Source: Zanthoxylum bungeanum (lineage: Eukaryota > Streptophyta > Magnoliopsida > Sapindales > Rutaceae). From it: a DNA stretch of 64,000 nt. The notes beneath the pieces were generated by a model. That model was not told where the DNA came from. It searched no databases and saw only the letters and a program-made list of their open reading frames with translations. The stretch is from assembly GCA_019454045.1 (NCBI GenBank), contig SKCR01036767.1, positions 248,001-312,000 on the forward strand. The letters are read 5' to 3'. The translations under genes were made by a program, and so were the position numbers. Positions 11,103 to 22,361 of the stretch are shown one piece after another (within the stretch, counting starts at the first letter, position 1; the number at the start of each line of letters is the position of its first letter).

Positions 11103-11145
11103 ATCTTAAGAACTTAGTAGCCCCGTCTCGGTGCACTACGGATCT
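10896..11145. repeat. Inverted repeat joining the copia LTR to the primer-binding position
   Basis: Arm one is 10896-10935 within the 5' LTR (AGATCCGTAGTGCACCGAGA at its start). Arm two is 11106-11145, three bases beyond the LTR end (GTCTCGGTGCACTACGGATC inside it). The arms are reverse complements at 38 of 40 positions with a 170-nt spacer. Arm two occupies the place of the normal primer-binding site. Confidence 0.92.
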
Positions 11146-12547
11146 GATTTTTATTCATGCATATATGTTTAATGCACTGTGAAGTTAAACAGTGTGGGAA
11201 AAAAAAAGGTTATGATGTTTGGATATAATATATATATATATATATATAACTTCCAGAAAATTAATTATTATTTTTTTCTGTTCCAATTGTTTTATAAAAG
11301 GGAAAAAAAGGGTAGAAAATAGACACATTGCAAAAATAATAATAAAAGCTTTCCATTTCTAATTAAATAATATATATGTGACTGTTGAAACAAGAGGTAA
11401 GTTATTTACTTGTTTTTTTTTTTTTTTGGGGTTATGTTTCACGACATATGCTGTAACTTTTATTTATCGAAGAAATAATGAAACTTGATAATATAGATAT
11501 AAGTTAATTGTATAATAATCCAATTTTTACATGCATTAAATTTAATACGTGTGAATGCATGTCTTATATTATTAATTTGAAAAAAACAAAAAATTAATAA
11601 TTAGCACTTGTTTCATAAGGCGTCTGTTCATACATGCATTAAATGATTAAAAGTCATGATGTATTTTTTTAACTTCAACTACTATTATTATTTTGTGCGT
11701 GATTTTTAAATTCTGATTGCTTTGGTTGGTGAATGGTGATGTTTAAATTTTGATTGCTTTAAGGACACTGCAAATGTTCCCAAATCACATTAAATCATAT
11801 AATGATATTATAAAGTTGATTATTATAGATTTAAGTTAATTAAAGTATTTTCAATTATCATTTATTAAAATAATAAGTTATAAGTGATAAAGTTGATATT
11901 AGTATTTTGAAATAATAATATATACTTAGATTTATCTATATTATAGTATAATATACACTTTATAGAGTATATGTAATTATATTAACTTAGTAAAATCATA
12001 TACTGAATTTTATAAACTTGGTAGTATAAGTTTAAGTTAATATTAGGATATTCAATTATCACAAGCATACACCTAGTTTTATTGTGATAAAATTGAAAGT
12101 TATTTGTTAATTATATGTTGCATACTTGGTTGAGAAATAAAAGTATAGTCATATACAAGTAATTTCATCCAAGCTTGATTGAATTTTATATTTATATTTG
12201 TAATATCATTATACTTGTAAATTAAAGTATAACACTAAGATTGAATATATAAGATTTTCTATTGAGAAAATGATTAAAGGATATTCTGTCAAAAAAACGA
12301 TAAGAGCCTAAGTGGGCAGAGATTTAAGTGGTTACTCCGGACCCCCATCGTCCTCTGGGAATATTCCTTATTCATTTATCATAAGAAATCTTGGTCATAA
12401 ATTCAAGGACTTGTGTTATTTAGTACTACTGTCCAATATAATAACAAGTGGATTCTTAGTGTATCACTTAAACAAAATCATACAGTTGATCGTTGTGTGA
12501 TTTGTCTTTTGTAGACTTATTGATTACTATTGTTTTTCCAGTTACAC
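11146..12547 (+). other. Copia leader, noncoding
   Basis: An unusually long AT-rich leader between the LTR and gag, with a (TA)n run at about 11229-11248 and T or A tracts. No ORF or further structure was recognised. Confidence 0.6.
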
Positions 12548-13768
12548 ATGACTAGTGGGAATATCACAGTATCGGTCGCTCATGGCGAGAAACCAGATAA
12601 ATTTGGTGGAGCAAATTTCAAACAGTGGCAGAGCAAAATGTTGTTCTACCTGACAACACTGCAGTTGGCTAAGTATCTCAAAGATCCTCCGGGTCCTGTG
12701 GCATGAGAAACTGAAACAGCCAAGCAACTGCGAGAAGAGACATGGTCGTCAGGCGACTTCTTGTGCAAGAACTACCTCTTGGGAGGACTTGACAATACCC
12801 TATACAATGTGTACCAATACATGATTTCCGCGAAGATTCTCTGGGAATCTCTCGAGAAGAAATACAAAATCGAGGGTGTCGGGTAAAAGAAATTTGTCGT
12901 GGGTAGGTTCATGGACTATAAAATGGTAGATTCAAGAACGGTAATGTCTCAGTTGGGTGAACTACAATTGATCATTTATGAAATATTGGATGAAGGAATG
13001 AAACTCTGTGAGACGTTTCAAGTTTCCACAATTGAAAAGTTTCCTCCATCATGGAAGGACTTCATGAGCTACCTGAAACACAAAAAGAAGCAGATGAGTC
13101 TTGAAGACCTTGGAGTTCGATTGAGGATGGAAGAGGACAACAGGAAGTTCGAGAAGGTAAGCTACAAGATTATGGAGTCTAAGGCCAACTTCGTCAAGGG
13201 TGGAAAGAGTAGCAAAAAGAGAAAGAACAGTGGAGTTGATTCTTCCCAAGCAAACAAGAAGTTCAGGGGGAAGTACTACAACTGTGGAAAAAGTGGTCAT
13301 ATGACCAAGGACTGCAGAAACAAGAAGTCTCAGGACAAAGGCAAGAAAAAGAAAAATGAGGCCCATGTCACTGAAGATGAGCAGCTAACTGATGAGATCT
13401 CAGAAATGAACCTCTCAGCAGTTGTAACCGAAGCCAACTTGGTTAGGAATCCGAGAGAATGGTGGGTAGAGACTGAGGCTACTCGTCATATATGTGCTGA
13501 TAGCAAAATGTTTTCCTCGTACCAGAAGGTCGATGGTGGCGATCATCTGACTATGGGAAACTCGTCTACCTCTAGAGTGGTTGAACAAGGCACAATGGTT
13601 TTGAAGATGACATTCGGAAAGGATCTTACATTGAAGAATATTTTGCATGTTCTTGATATTCGGAAGAACTTAGTCTTGGGCTCTCTCCTTATCAAGAATG
13701 GCTTTAAGCTTGTATTTATTTCTGACAAGTTTGTATTGACCAAAAATGATGTTTATGTAGGAAAATGA
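12548..13768 (+). pseudogene. copia gag and protease, with stops
   Basis: The ATG at 12548 opens a typical plant copia gag (HGEKPDKFGGANFKQWQSKM). Two in-frame stops follow, TGA at 12704-12706 and TAA at 12884-12886, after which the frame is open to 13768. The zinc knuckle near 13275 reads YYNCGKSGHMTKDC: the usual first Cys is Tyr, so one zinc ligand is gone. The protease motif reads WWVETEATRHICAD, where a working copy has Asp-Thr/Ser-Gly; both the catalytic Asp and the Gly are changed to Glu. Gag would form the particle and the protease would cut the polyprotein. Both are dead here. Confidence 0.92.
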
Positions 13769-13801
13769 TACCTCACTGAGGTCATTTTCAAGTTCAATGT
13801 A

Positions 13802-14480
13802 ATGACTGTCAATCGACACAGTGCTAATAATAAAGCTTCAACTTCCGTTTATATTATTGAGTCACAAAATGTATGGCATGAGAGGTTAGGACATGTTAAT
13901 TATGATATGATGTGTAAATTAATTAACATGGACCTTATTCCTAAATTTGCAATTGATAACCAACATAAATGTGAGGCATGTGTTGAAGCAAAAATGCATA
14001 GAGCATTATTTCATTCCATAGAACGAAGTTATGAACCCTTGGAACTTATACACTCCGATGTGTGTTATATGAATATTGTGCAAACAAGAGGCGGTAAAAA
14101 GTACCTTGTCACTTTTATCGATGATAGCACAAGATTATGTTATGTGTATTTGTTGAGGAGCAAAGATGAAGCTATTGAGAGCTTTATACACTATAAGAAA
14201 GAAGTTGAAAATCAACTTGGCAAGAAAATCAAAAGAATCAAGAGTGATAGAGTGGTGAATATGTGTCACCATTTGGTGAATATTGTTCCAATTATGGAAT
14301 TATTCATGAAACTACTGCTCCTTATTCGCCTCAAAAAAATGGGATTACTGAGCGCAAAAACCGAACGTTGAAGGAAATGATGAACGCCATGTTGACAAGC
14401 TCTGGTTTACCCCAGAACTTGTGGGGGGGAAGACTTGCTTTCCACCAACTACGTTCTGAACAAGCTACCTCACAGAAGAT
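13802..14480 (+). pseudogene. copia integrase, frameshifted
   Basis: The zinc-binding head has VWHERLGHVNYD and CEACVEAKMHR (HHCC). The catalytic core follows with ELIHSDVC (first Asp) and VTFIDDSTRLCYVYLL (second Asp region). After RIKSDR at about 14250 the frame changes; the continuation with the third acidic position region (APYSPQKNGITERKNRT) is in the 14263-14499 frame. The protein would join element DNA to the chromosome, but the shift just before the Glu removes function. Confidence 0.9.
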
Positions 14481-14499
14481 TGGACAATACACCATATGA

Positions 14500-16457
14500 A
14501 TTGTGGAAAAGTCATGCACCTTCCTACAAATATCTGAAAGTGTGGGTGTCTTGCCAAAGTAATGGTTCCTAAACCTAAGAAGGTTAGAATATGACTCAAA
14601 ACTGTTGATTGTATATTCATTGGATATGCTCGCAACAGTAGTGCGTATCGATTCTTGGTACATAAGTCTGAAATTCCTGACATCAATCTGAATGTGATAA
14701 TTGAGTCAATGAATGCGACATTTTTTGAAGAGACATTTCCTTACAAGGAAAGATAAAGAACAGAGTCTCTCAAAAGAACTATTGATACTGTCAAAGATAG
14801 TGATCAGGTTGAACAAGAGTCAGATCAACATGGAAATGTTGAGGCAATTGAACCTATACGTAGCAAAAGAGCTAGAACGTCTAAGTCATTTGGACATGAT
14901 TTTCTGACATACTTGTTGGAAAATGAGCCTCAAAGCTATAAAGAAGTAATGTCTTCGTCGGAGGCACTTTTTTGGAAAGAGGCTATCAACAATGAGATTG
15001 ATTCCATCCTACAAAACCATACTTATGAGTTGGTTGATCTTCCTTTAGGTTGTAAGCCACTGGGCTACAAATGGATATTCAAACGGAAGATGAAACTGGA
15101 TGGATCAATAGATAAATACAAGGCAAGGCTTGTCATAAAAGGTTATAGACAACAAAAAAGGCTTTGATTACTTTGACACCTATTCACCAGTGACTCGTAT
15201 CACGACAATAAGAATGCTCATAACCATAACAACTATATTTGGTCTTGAAATACATCAAATGAATGTAAAGACGGCATTCTTAAATGGTGAATTGGATAAA
15301 TAGATTTACATGGAACAAATAGAAGGTTTCAATGTTCCTGGAAAAGAACAGAAGGTGTGTAAACTTGTAAAATCCTTGTACGGATTAAAACAAGCACCTA
15401 AGCAATGGCATGAAAAATTTGACAAAGAGATGTTGTCAAGTGAATTCAAAATAAATGAGTGTGATAAGTGTGTGTACACCAAATCAACTCAAAATGATAT
15501 TTTATTATGTGTCTCTACGTAGACGATATGCTGATAATTGGTAGTAATCATGAGATGATTCAGTCTGTCAAGAAATTATTAACCAGCAAATTTGATATGA
15601 AAGATTTAAGAGTTGCTGATGTGATCTTATGAATTAAGATTTATAGAACATCAGAAAGATATATATTATCTCAGACTCACTATGTTGAGAAGATACTAGA
15701 GAAATATAATAAAAGAGATCTAAATGTGGCTAGAACTCCGGTAGACCTAAATCTTCATTTATCAAAGAACGTTGGCTTAAGTGTATCACAACTAGAGTAT
15801 TCGAGAATCATCGGAAGTCTGATGTATCTCACCAATTGCACACGACATGATATCGCTCAAGCTGTAAACAGGCTTAACAGATATACGAGTAATCCATGAC
15901 ATAACCATTGGAAAGCCATAGTAAGAGTTTTGAGGTATCTGAGAGAAACTTCAAAATATGGTCTGCATTATACGAAATATCCTACTGTTCTAGAGAGATA
16001 CATCGATGTTATCTGGATATCTGATATAGTGGATTCCAAATCTACGAGTGGGTTTATTTTCACACTTTGTGGTGCAGTCATGTCATGGAAATCCTCGAGG
16101 CAAACATGTATTGCCCGGTATACTATAGAATCAGGGTTCATAGCATTAGACAAAACAGCGGAATGGCTTCGAAATTTCCTGGAGGATATTCCAAATTGGC
16201 CCAAACCGGTGCTAGGGATAAACATACATTGTGATAGTCAATCAGCTATTGGGAGAGCCCAAAATATAATGTATAATGGGAAGTCTCGACACATACGTCG
16301 CAGACATAATACCATACGACAACTGCTCTCAAGTGGCATAATATCGATCGATTATGTGAAATCAAAGGAAAACCTAGCGGATCCACTTACTAAAGGTTTA
16401 CCTAGAGAGCAAGTTGAGAAGTCATCGAGGGGAATGGGCTTGAAGCCTATAAATTAA
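14500..16457 (+). pseudogene. copia reverse transcriptase and RNase H, broken
   Basis: RT starts in the 14913-15167 frame (ALFWKEAINNEIDSILQNHT, LPLGCKPLGYKWIFKRKMK), continues after a frameshift and a stop at 15301-15303 in 15310-15522 (CKLVKSLYGLKQAPKQWHEK). The catalytic YVDD is coded at about 15519-15530 in a different frame. The RNase H region (15930-16457) shows [20 protein letters not shown], then [12 protein letters not shown], then [11 protein letters not shown] at the end. At least four frame breaks are seen, so no active enzyme is made. Confidence 0.92.
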
Positions 16458-17032
16458 TAATTGTCACTATGGAAACCCAACCTAGCTGACTGAAGATCCC
16501 AAGATCTAGGTTCAAAATGGACAACTGAAACTTTGTGCAATTCAAAACAAACACTGTAGAGTTTTATACTCTTTCCCATTCCGATAATGACGCATGGTGA
16601 TGTCTGTCAAGGCTATGATAAGCCGAGGCTTTTAATGATCACTATATTATGAGAATAGTCCTAATGGGGGTAAAGGCAGATTACCTCTTTATAGAAGATC
16701 ACATATTTCAAGTAAGAAGTGGGGTCGCTTCCATGGGAGTTTTAAAGGCTGAATTCCTTAAAGTACTTGATGAATCCAAGACCAATGTTCATGGCCGAAA
16801 TGAACACAACCGTAGAACGAGAAATGGTCGAAGTAAAACTATGTGTTGGCAATTGTCTTGGTTTACACCAATGGCATAACAATTTAAGACTATGGGTCAC
16901 TGGTTTGCCAAGTAAATCCGATTGTCATTCACTAGGAAAGGTTCAAGGCGAAAGCTACCTATTTCGATGCAGCTTTATTTCACAGAAACTCTCTTAAGTG
17001 TCTGCATTAATATTTAGAAAATTGTGGGGGAT
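16458..17032 (+). other. 3' untranslated part of the copia element
   Basis: Noncoding stretch between the RNase H stop and the 3' LTR, ending in the polypurine tract. The small ORFs at 16649-16997 have no recognisable content. Confidence 0.7.
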
Positions 17033-17631
17033 TGTAGGAAAATTTTCTAATATTAGAAGTATTTATACAATACTATAGCGAAAAGACATGCCTCTAATAT
17101 ATAACTTTTATGAAAGTCACAAATTGAAGGGATAAGTATCTTAGAGTGAAAGGTTATAACTTTTTAAGTTGTAAGGGTGCATTGAAGAGATATAACCCTT
17201 TAAAGGATTACATCCTTAAGCCTAAAGGTATCTCTTCAATAGCATCTCTCCATCTCTATAAATATAACCCATAAGTTTCATTTGGTATTCACTTGGAAAA
17301 AAGAAAATTAATTGTTAAAGTCTAGAAAGAGAGTTTCAATAATTATTCTTAGTTCGTGTTCTTGATTCAATGAGTGTCCCTAAATTAAGAAGTTACCCAG
17401 AATCCTAGGAGAACATTAGCCACAAGATATGTAGTGCACCGAGGCGGGGCTAATAAGTTCTTAAGGACATAAAATTACTCAACTTGATATTCTTGTCTTC
17501 TTCATCCACAAATCAATATCAGGTTTGTCTAAGACCTTTGATTTATGTAATACATACATGCTAATTGTTGTTGATTATTGTTCTTTTATGAATTATGCAT
17601 GTTTAAGTAATAGCAACAGACCCCTCCAACA
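17033..17631 (+). repeat. 3' LTR of the copia element
   Basis: The same length as the 5' LTR (599 bp) with matching ends. A G-rich polypurine tract, TGTGGGGGAT, sits directly before it at 17023-17032. It is followed by ATCCA, the target duplication. Confidence 0.95.
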
Positions 17632-17689
17632 ATCCATGTACTATGGATTAAATTATATTAAAATTAGTTAGTTAAACAAAAGTGGTGTT

Positions 17690-18146
17690 TGCTAGAGGTG
17701 TAGAGTAGGAGCAGAAACTATTAACCACGCCATCTTTCGCTGTAAGGATGCTAAGTTGTGTTCCTAATGTGGAAATAGCTGAAGCTGAAGCTCTCCGTCC
17801 CTTTTGGAATTCAGTGTGTCAAGTCAATAAATTTTTTAGCTTTCATGGTAGAGTTGGATGTTAAAAATATTGTCGACTTAGTTCTTGTAAATGAATAAGT
17901 ATAAAAGAAATCGATTAGATCATATGTGATGTCCAAAAGATAGTCAAATCTTTGAACATTATTAAAATACAATTTAGGCTAAAAACCTATAATATAATCA
18001 CTTATTGGTTGACAAGACTTACGTGTAACAATCTAATTTTAAGGATTTGGAAATGAGATTTCCTCATTTCATCTATTGTAATATTTGTTTGTGTTGATGA
18101 ATCTTTTCCATGTAAAAAAATAAATAAAAAATAAATAAAAAAACAA
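17690..18146 (+). pseudogene. 3' end of a LINE: zinc-knuckle and RNase H remnants
   Basis: In plus-strand frames the stretch 17695-17760 gives GAETINHAIFRCKDAKL, resembling the zinc-binding region at the end of plant LINE reverse transcriptases. After a break, 17790-17895 gives an RNase H-like AEALRPF/FLAFMVELDVKNIVDLVL. It ends in an A-rich tail (18112-18146, A runs broken by single T), as expected for a LINE 3' terminus. The 5' part is missing, which is normal for truncated LINEs. The call rests on short matches plus the tail. Confidence 0.5.
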
Positions 18147-18170
18147 AGGTGAAACCAAGACGAGCTGTCG

Positions 18171-18202
18171 ACTTCAAAGGTAAGTTGTGTCGACTTCAAA
18201 GG
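18171..18202. repeat. Short direct repeat at the hAT target
   Basis: GTCGACTTCAAAGG occurs at 18167-18180 and again, nearly whole, at 18189-18202, just before the left end. The 22-bp spacing includes TAAGTTGTGT, which also follows the right end of the transposon at 22362. The chromosome therefore had two adjacent copies before or during insertion. Confidence 0.8.
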
Positions 18203-18365
18203 TAAGGGTGGCAGAAAAGCCCGGGTCAGGCCCGTCCGGGATACCAAAATCTCGGGCCGGGCCCTAGAGAAAAAATCTCGGCTTGGGCTCAGGCCCGAGA
18301 CGGACTCAGCGATTTAAGCCCGGGCTCGGCCCGAGCTTAAATAAAAAAAAGTCACAGTACATACT

Positions 18366-18662
18366 CGTCTCTCTCTCAATCTCACTAACCTAACCTAATT
18401 CACATTTCACAATTCACACTTCCCCACTCGTCTCTCTCTCAATCTCAGTAACCTCCAGTCTCGTCTCTCTCTCAATCTCAGACTCTCACTCAGTCACTCT
18501 TGTGGCCTCACCTAATTTCCATTTCCCAGTCTCCACTCTCGCATCGCCTCTCACTGATCGGCTCGGTCTCTGCTCGGCTTGGTCTCTACCTCCAGTCTCT
18601 GCCTCGCCTCAACTCTCACTCAGTCACTCTCGCCTCTCACTGCTCCACTTCCCAATAACCTC
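18366..18662 (+). repeat. CT-rich 5' region of the hAT element
   Basis: Repeated CTCTCTCAATCTCAG-type units and related CTCACTCAGTCACTCT units. This is probably the untranslated leader of the transposase transcript. No coding content was seen. Confidence 0.6.
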
Positions 18663-19215
18663 TACTCTCAAAATTTGAGTAAGTATTTTTAGCCCAAATT
18701 CATATATGTGATAAACCCTAGAAATCAATTTTACATCTTAGCTTTGATTTAACATTAATAATCATGCATTTCTAGATGTGATAAACATGGAATATCATTA
18801 TTTGTGTTGAATGCCCAATTTTCCCCAAATATGGGGCTTGGCCGAATCTATGTGTGTGTTAGGGGTTGAGATTTTAAGCTTTTGATGATGAATGGTTATT
18901 GATAATTTGAAATGTAATTGATAATTTGATATTTGGGTTGGTTATTACTTGGAACAAAATTGTAAAATTAGATAATTAGATAACCGAATGAAATGCTTTG
19001 CTTCCAGGTTGCCATATTTAGATAACAAAATGAAATATTTTGCTTCCTGGTTGTCATATTGTAAAATTAGATAATTACTTAAAAAAGCGAAAGCCAAATT
19101 GTACATTTTATTAATATATGAGCAATAAGAATTATTTAAAATCTTGTGAAAATTTGTAATGCTTCTCATTAAATCTTGCCATATTGTTGATTCAATTTTT
19201 TTTCCAGATTTTGTT

Positions 19216-21737
19216 ATGTCTAACTTGGAAGAATCTACGCCTATTCGGCCAAATTCTCTTGTTTTTCTTAATGGCCTCGAAGATGTACGCCAGGATAGTG
19301 ATGAAGAAAATGAGATCCTTGATATTGAAGATGGAAAAATATATGAAGATAGTAACAAAAGAAAGGGGATAACATTAGAAAATATGGATAATAAGAGACG
19401 AACGACATCAAAATATTGGGATCATTTTACGAAGATTACTGTTGGTGGGAAATTAAAAGCCAAATGTAATCAATGTGCCAAGTTATTGAGTTGTATGTCT
19501 GAAAAAGGTACCAGTCACTTAAATAGACACTTGAAGAATTGTTATACTAAAAAACAACCTAAGTTTGAAGATATAGTTCAAAAAACTCTTAATGTTATAA
19601 AGCAGAAAGATGAAGCGACTTCTATTGAGCTTAGATCATTTGATGTACATATTGTCCGTCAAAAAATTATGTCATTGGTTATGAAGCATGAGCTGCCACT
19701 TAAGTTTTTGAGTATGATGCTTTTATAGACTTGATGAGTTATTGCAACCCTTTGGTGAAGAAGATGTCCAAAAACACTTTAAAGGCTGAAATTTTCAAGT
19801 TGTATAAATCAGAAAAGATAAAAATAATGAATTTGTTGAATATTAATGACAACGGTTTTGCTATTACTACTGACATGTGGACTGCTAGTAAATAAAAGAG
19901 ATGGTATATGGTTGTTACAGGACATTTCATTGACAACTCATGGCGTTTACAAAGCCGAGTCTTAAGGTAATTTAATTTTGTGTACATATAATATTATGTC
20001 TTAACTTATTTGTTGAATATGCTAACATTTAATTACATACATTATGTATATGTAGGTCCATATATGTACCAGCCCCACATACTGCTGAGTTTCTTTCTCA
20101 AGTTCTAATTAAATGTATGATGGATTGCAATGTGGATCGAAAGTTGTCAACGATTACTTTGGATAATTGTTCAACTAATGACGCTATGGTCGAAAGATTG
20201 AAGGGAATGCTTTCAACTGAATCTCTGGTATTGGGTGGTAAATTTTTTTCTTATGAGGTGTGCAGCTCATATTTTGAAACTAATTGTAAATGATGGTTTG
20301 GCCGTGATTGAAGGGGTATTGCAAAGATTATGGAGAGTGTTGCTTATTGGAGTAGCACACCGAAAATGATTGAAACTCTTATGATGTCTGCACGTCAATA
20401 ATTGATTAAGACTAAAAGAAAGTTGGTGCTTGATTGTCCGACTAGATGGAATTCTACATTTGTCATGTTTGATATTGCAGTTAAGTACAAAAAAGTTTTT
20501 CCTCGAGTGCAACAAATTGAGCCCCATTATAAATGTTTGCCCTCTGATGCGGAATGAGAGATGGTTGAAAAAATGCTAGAATATTTACGTCCATTTTATT
20601 TGTTGACGGATATGTTTTCAGGTACGAACTACCCTACATCCAATATGTTTTTTCCATTGGCTTGTAAAATGAGGATGTCTTTGATGGAGTGGAAAATGTC
20701 TCATGTTCTTCAAGTTAAACAAATGGCCTCTATTATGATTGCCAAGTTTGAGAAATATTGGCAAGAGATTCATGAGTGTTGGTTATGGCTGTCATTCTTG
20801 ACCCAAGGTTTAATATGTTGTTAATTGATTATTAGTTTCTAAGGATTTATGGTGTGGGTGTTGCAGGGCAAATTATGAGAGCACGTCAACTTTCTGAAGA
20901 GATAGTTAAATATTATGAAACTGAGTCTGTATTTAGTGGTGAATTTTCTACTTCCGTTGTTCATTCCCATAATATTGTCACCGCTGATTTGTCATCTTTT
21001 TAGATTTATATGACTTTGATTCTTTTGCCACTCAAAGCAATCATATGACAAGATCAAAGTCTGATCCTGAGAGGTACTTAGAGGAGCCTTTAGTTGCTAG
21101 AACTAAGGGTGGCAATGGGCCGGGCCGGCCGGGCTTTTGCAAGCCCGGCCCGAGCCCGACCAACAAAAAAAGCTCGGGCCCGGGAAAAGCCCGGCCCGGC
21201 CCGGCCCGACTCGGGGCGGGCTTGGGCCCAAATTTAAAAAAAAAATTTAAAAATTTAAAAAATATAAATATAAAATATAGTTACACTATATACAAAGACA
21301 ATTTATAAATAAATCACAAGTTTCATTGATAAATTAACAATTTAAATGTTAAAAATGATACAAACATATTAAATATATATATATATATTTTTTAAAATTT
21401 TGGCCCGGGCCGGGCCGGGCCCGGGCCCGAGCCGGGCTTTCATTTTAAGGCCCGGCCCGGGCTTTTTCCACCCCGGGCTGGGCCACGGGCTAAACTGCCA
21501 CACTTAGCTAGAACTCCAGACTTCGATATTTTGAATTGGTGGAAGACAAATAAAGGAAAATATCATATTTTGGCTGAGATAGCTAAAGATATAATAGCCA
21601 TTCCTATTACGACTATGGCATCAAAGTCTGCTTTTAGTACCGGGGGGAGATATTTAAGTCCACATCGTGCCAAATTACATCCTGACACATTGGAAGCAAT
21701 AATGTGCACTCAAAATTGGTTATGGGCTTCTGAGTGA
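19216..21737 (+). pseudogene. hAT transposase (Ac-like, BED finger and dimerisation domain)
   Basis: The ATG at 19216 follows an acceptor-like TTTTCCAG. A BED-type zinc finger is clear: SKYWDHFTKI, then KCNQCAKLLSC, then GTSHLNRHLKNC. A frameshift near 19710 ends the first frame at 19728; the next frame continues with DLMSYCNPL and then ITTDMW, the region of the catalytic Asp. TAA stops lie at 19892 and 20401 and a TAG at 21001. An intron is likely at about 19966-20055. The C-terminal dimerisation domain is at 21514-21737 (FDILNWWKTNKGKYHILAEI, then IPITTMASKSAFSTGGR). A MITE interrupts the gene at 21104-21506. The intact protein would cut and rejoin the element ends in the nucleus. Confidence 0.9.
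21104..21506. mobile_element. Nested hAT MITE, 403 bp
   Basis: It is flanked by a perfect 8-bp target duplication GCTAGAAC at 21096-21103 and 21507-21514. Its ends are TAAGGGTGGCAATG and, as reverse complement, TAAGTGTGGCAGTT, like the ends of the host transposon. Both subterminal regions are GC-rich runs of GGCCCGGGCCGG type around an AT-rich core. It sits in the transposase gene between the codons for PLVART and PDFDILNW. Confidence 0.95.
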
Positions 21738-22361
21738 GGTATAAGGATTATTTCTTAATTAATTATTTTCTTTGATTTATATTTTTCAACACTTTTTCTC
21801 ATTATGTCTTATTCCTGAACAACTTATATTTGCTGGAGAGGAACTGATGGGTGAAGTGGAAGAAGACTTTGAGCCACAAGAGTTGGATTAGTTTGATGCA
21901 TTAGTTTGTGGCATTTGGATAATTGGATTGTTAGTTTATGGATGAAACATTGAAACTTTTAATGTATTTGTTTGTGGCATTTAGATTGTTAGTTTATTGA
22001 TGAAACATTGAAACTTTTGATGTATTTGTTTATGGCATTTGGATGGTTAGTTTATGGATGAAACATTGAAACTTTTGATGTATTTATTTGTGACTTTATG
22101 GCATTTTGGATTGTTAATTCATGGATGAAATATTGAAACTTTTGATGTATTTGTAAATTGTCTTGCAATATTTACATATAGTGTGAATGTATGATGTATT
22201 TGTATAATATAAATTGTATTTGAAATTATATTTTATTTTTTTGAAAAAATCGGACCGGATTTGGGCCAGGCCGGGCCGGGCCAAATTTTTGTTGGTTGGG
22301 TTCAGGCCGGGCTTTTCAAAGCCCGGGCCCGGCCCGACCCGTTGCCACCTATATTCAAAGG

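Larger units (their letters stand above)
10504..17631 (+). mobile_element. Ty1/copia retrotransposon, full length but inactive
   Basis: Two LTRs of 599 bp (10504-11102 and 17033-17631) flank gag, protease, integrase, RT and RNase H in that order, which is the copia order. The perfect 5-bp target duplication ATCCA is at 10499-10503 and 17632-17636, so this is one complete insertion. The LTRs differ at roughly one base in fifteen to twenty by eye, and the coding region has many stops and frameshifts, so the insertion is old. A normal tRNA-type primer-binding site is not visible after the 5' LTR; instead there is an inverted copy of part of the LTR. Confidence 0.96.
18203..22353 (+). mobile_element. 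hAT DNA transposon, inactive
   Basis: The 8-bp target duplication TTCAAAGG is at 18195-18202 and 22354-22361, the size typical of hAT elements. The ends are TAAGGGTGGCAG on the left and, as reverse complement, TATAGGTGGCAAC on the right. GC-rich subterminal motifs of GGGCCGGGCC type occur at both ends. Inside is a broken Ac-like transposase gene, and a nested 403-bp relative lies at 21104-21506. Confidence 0.93.
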
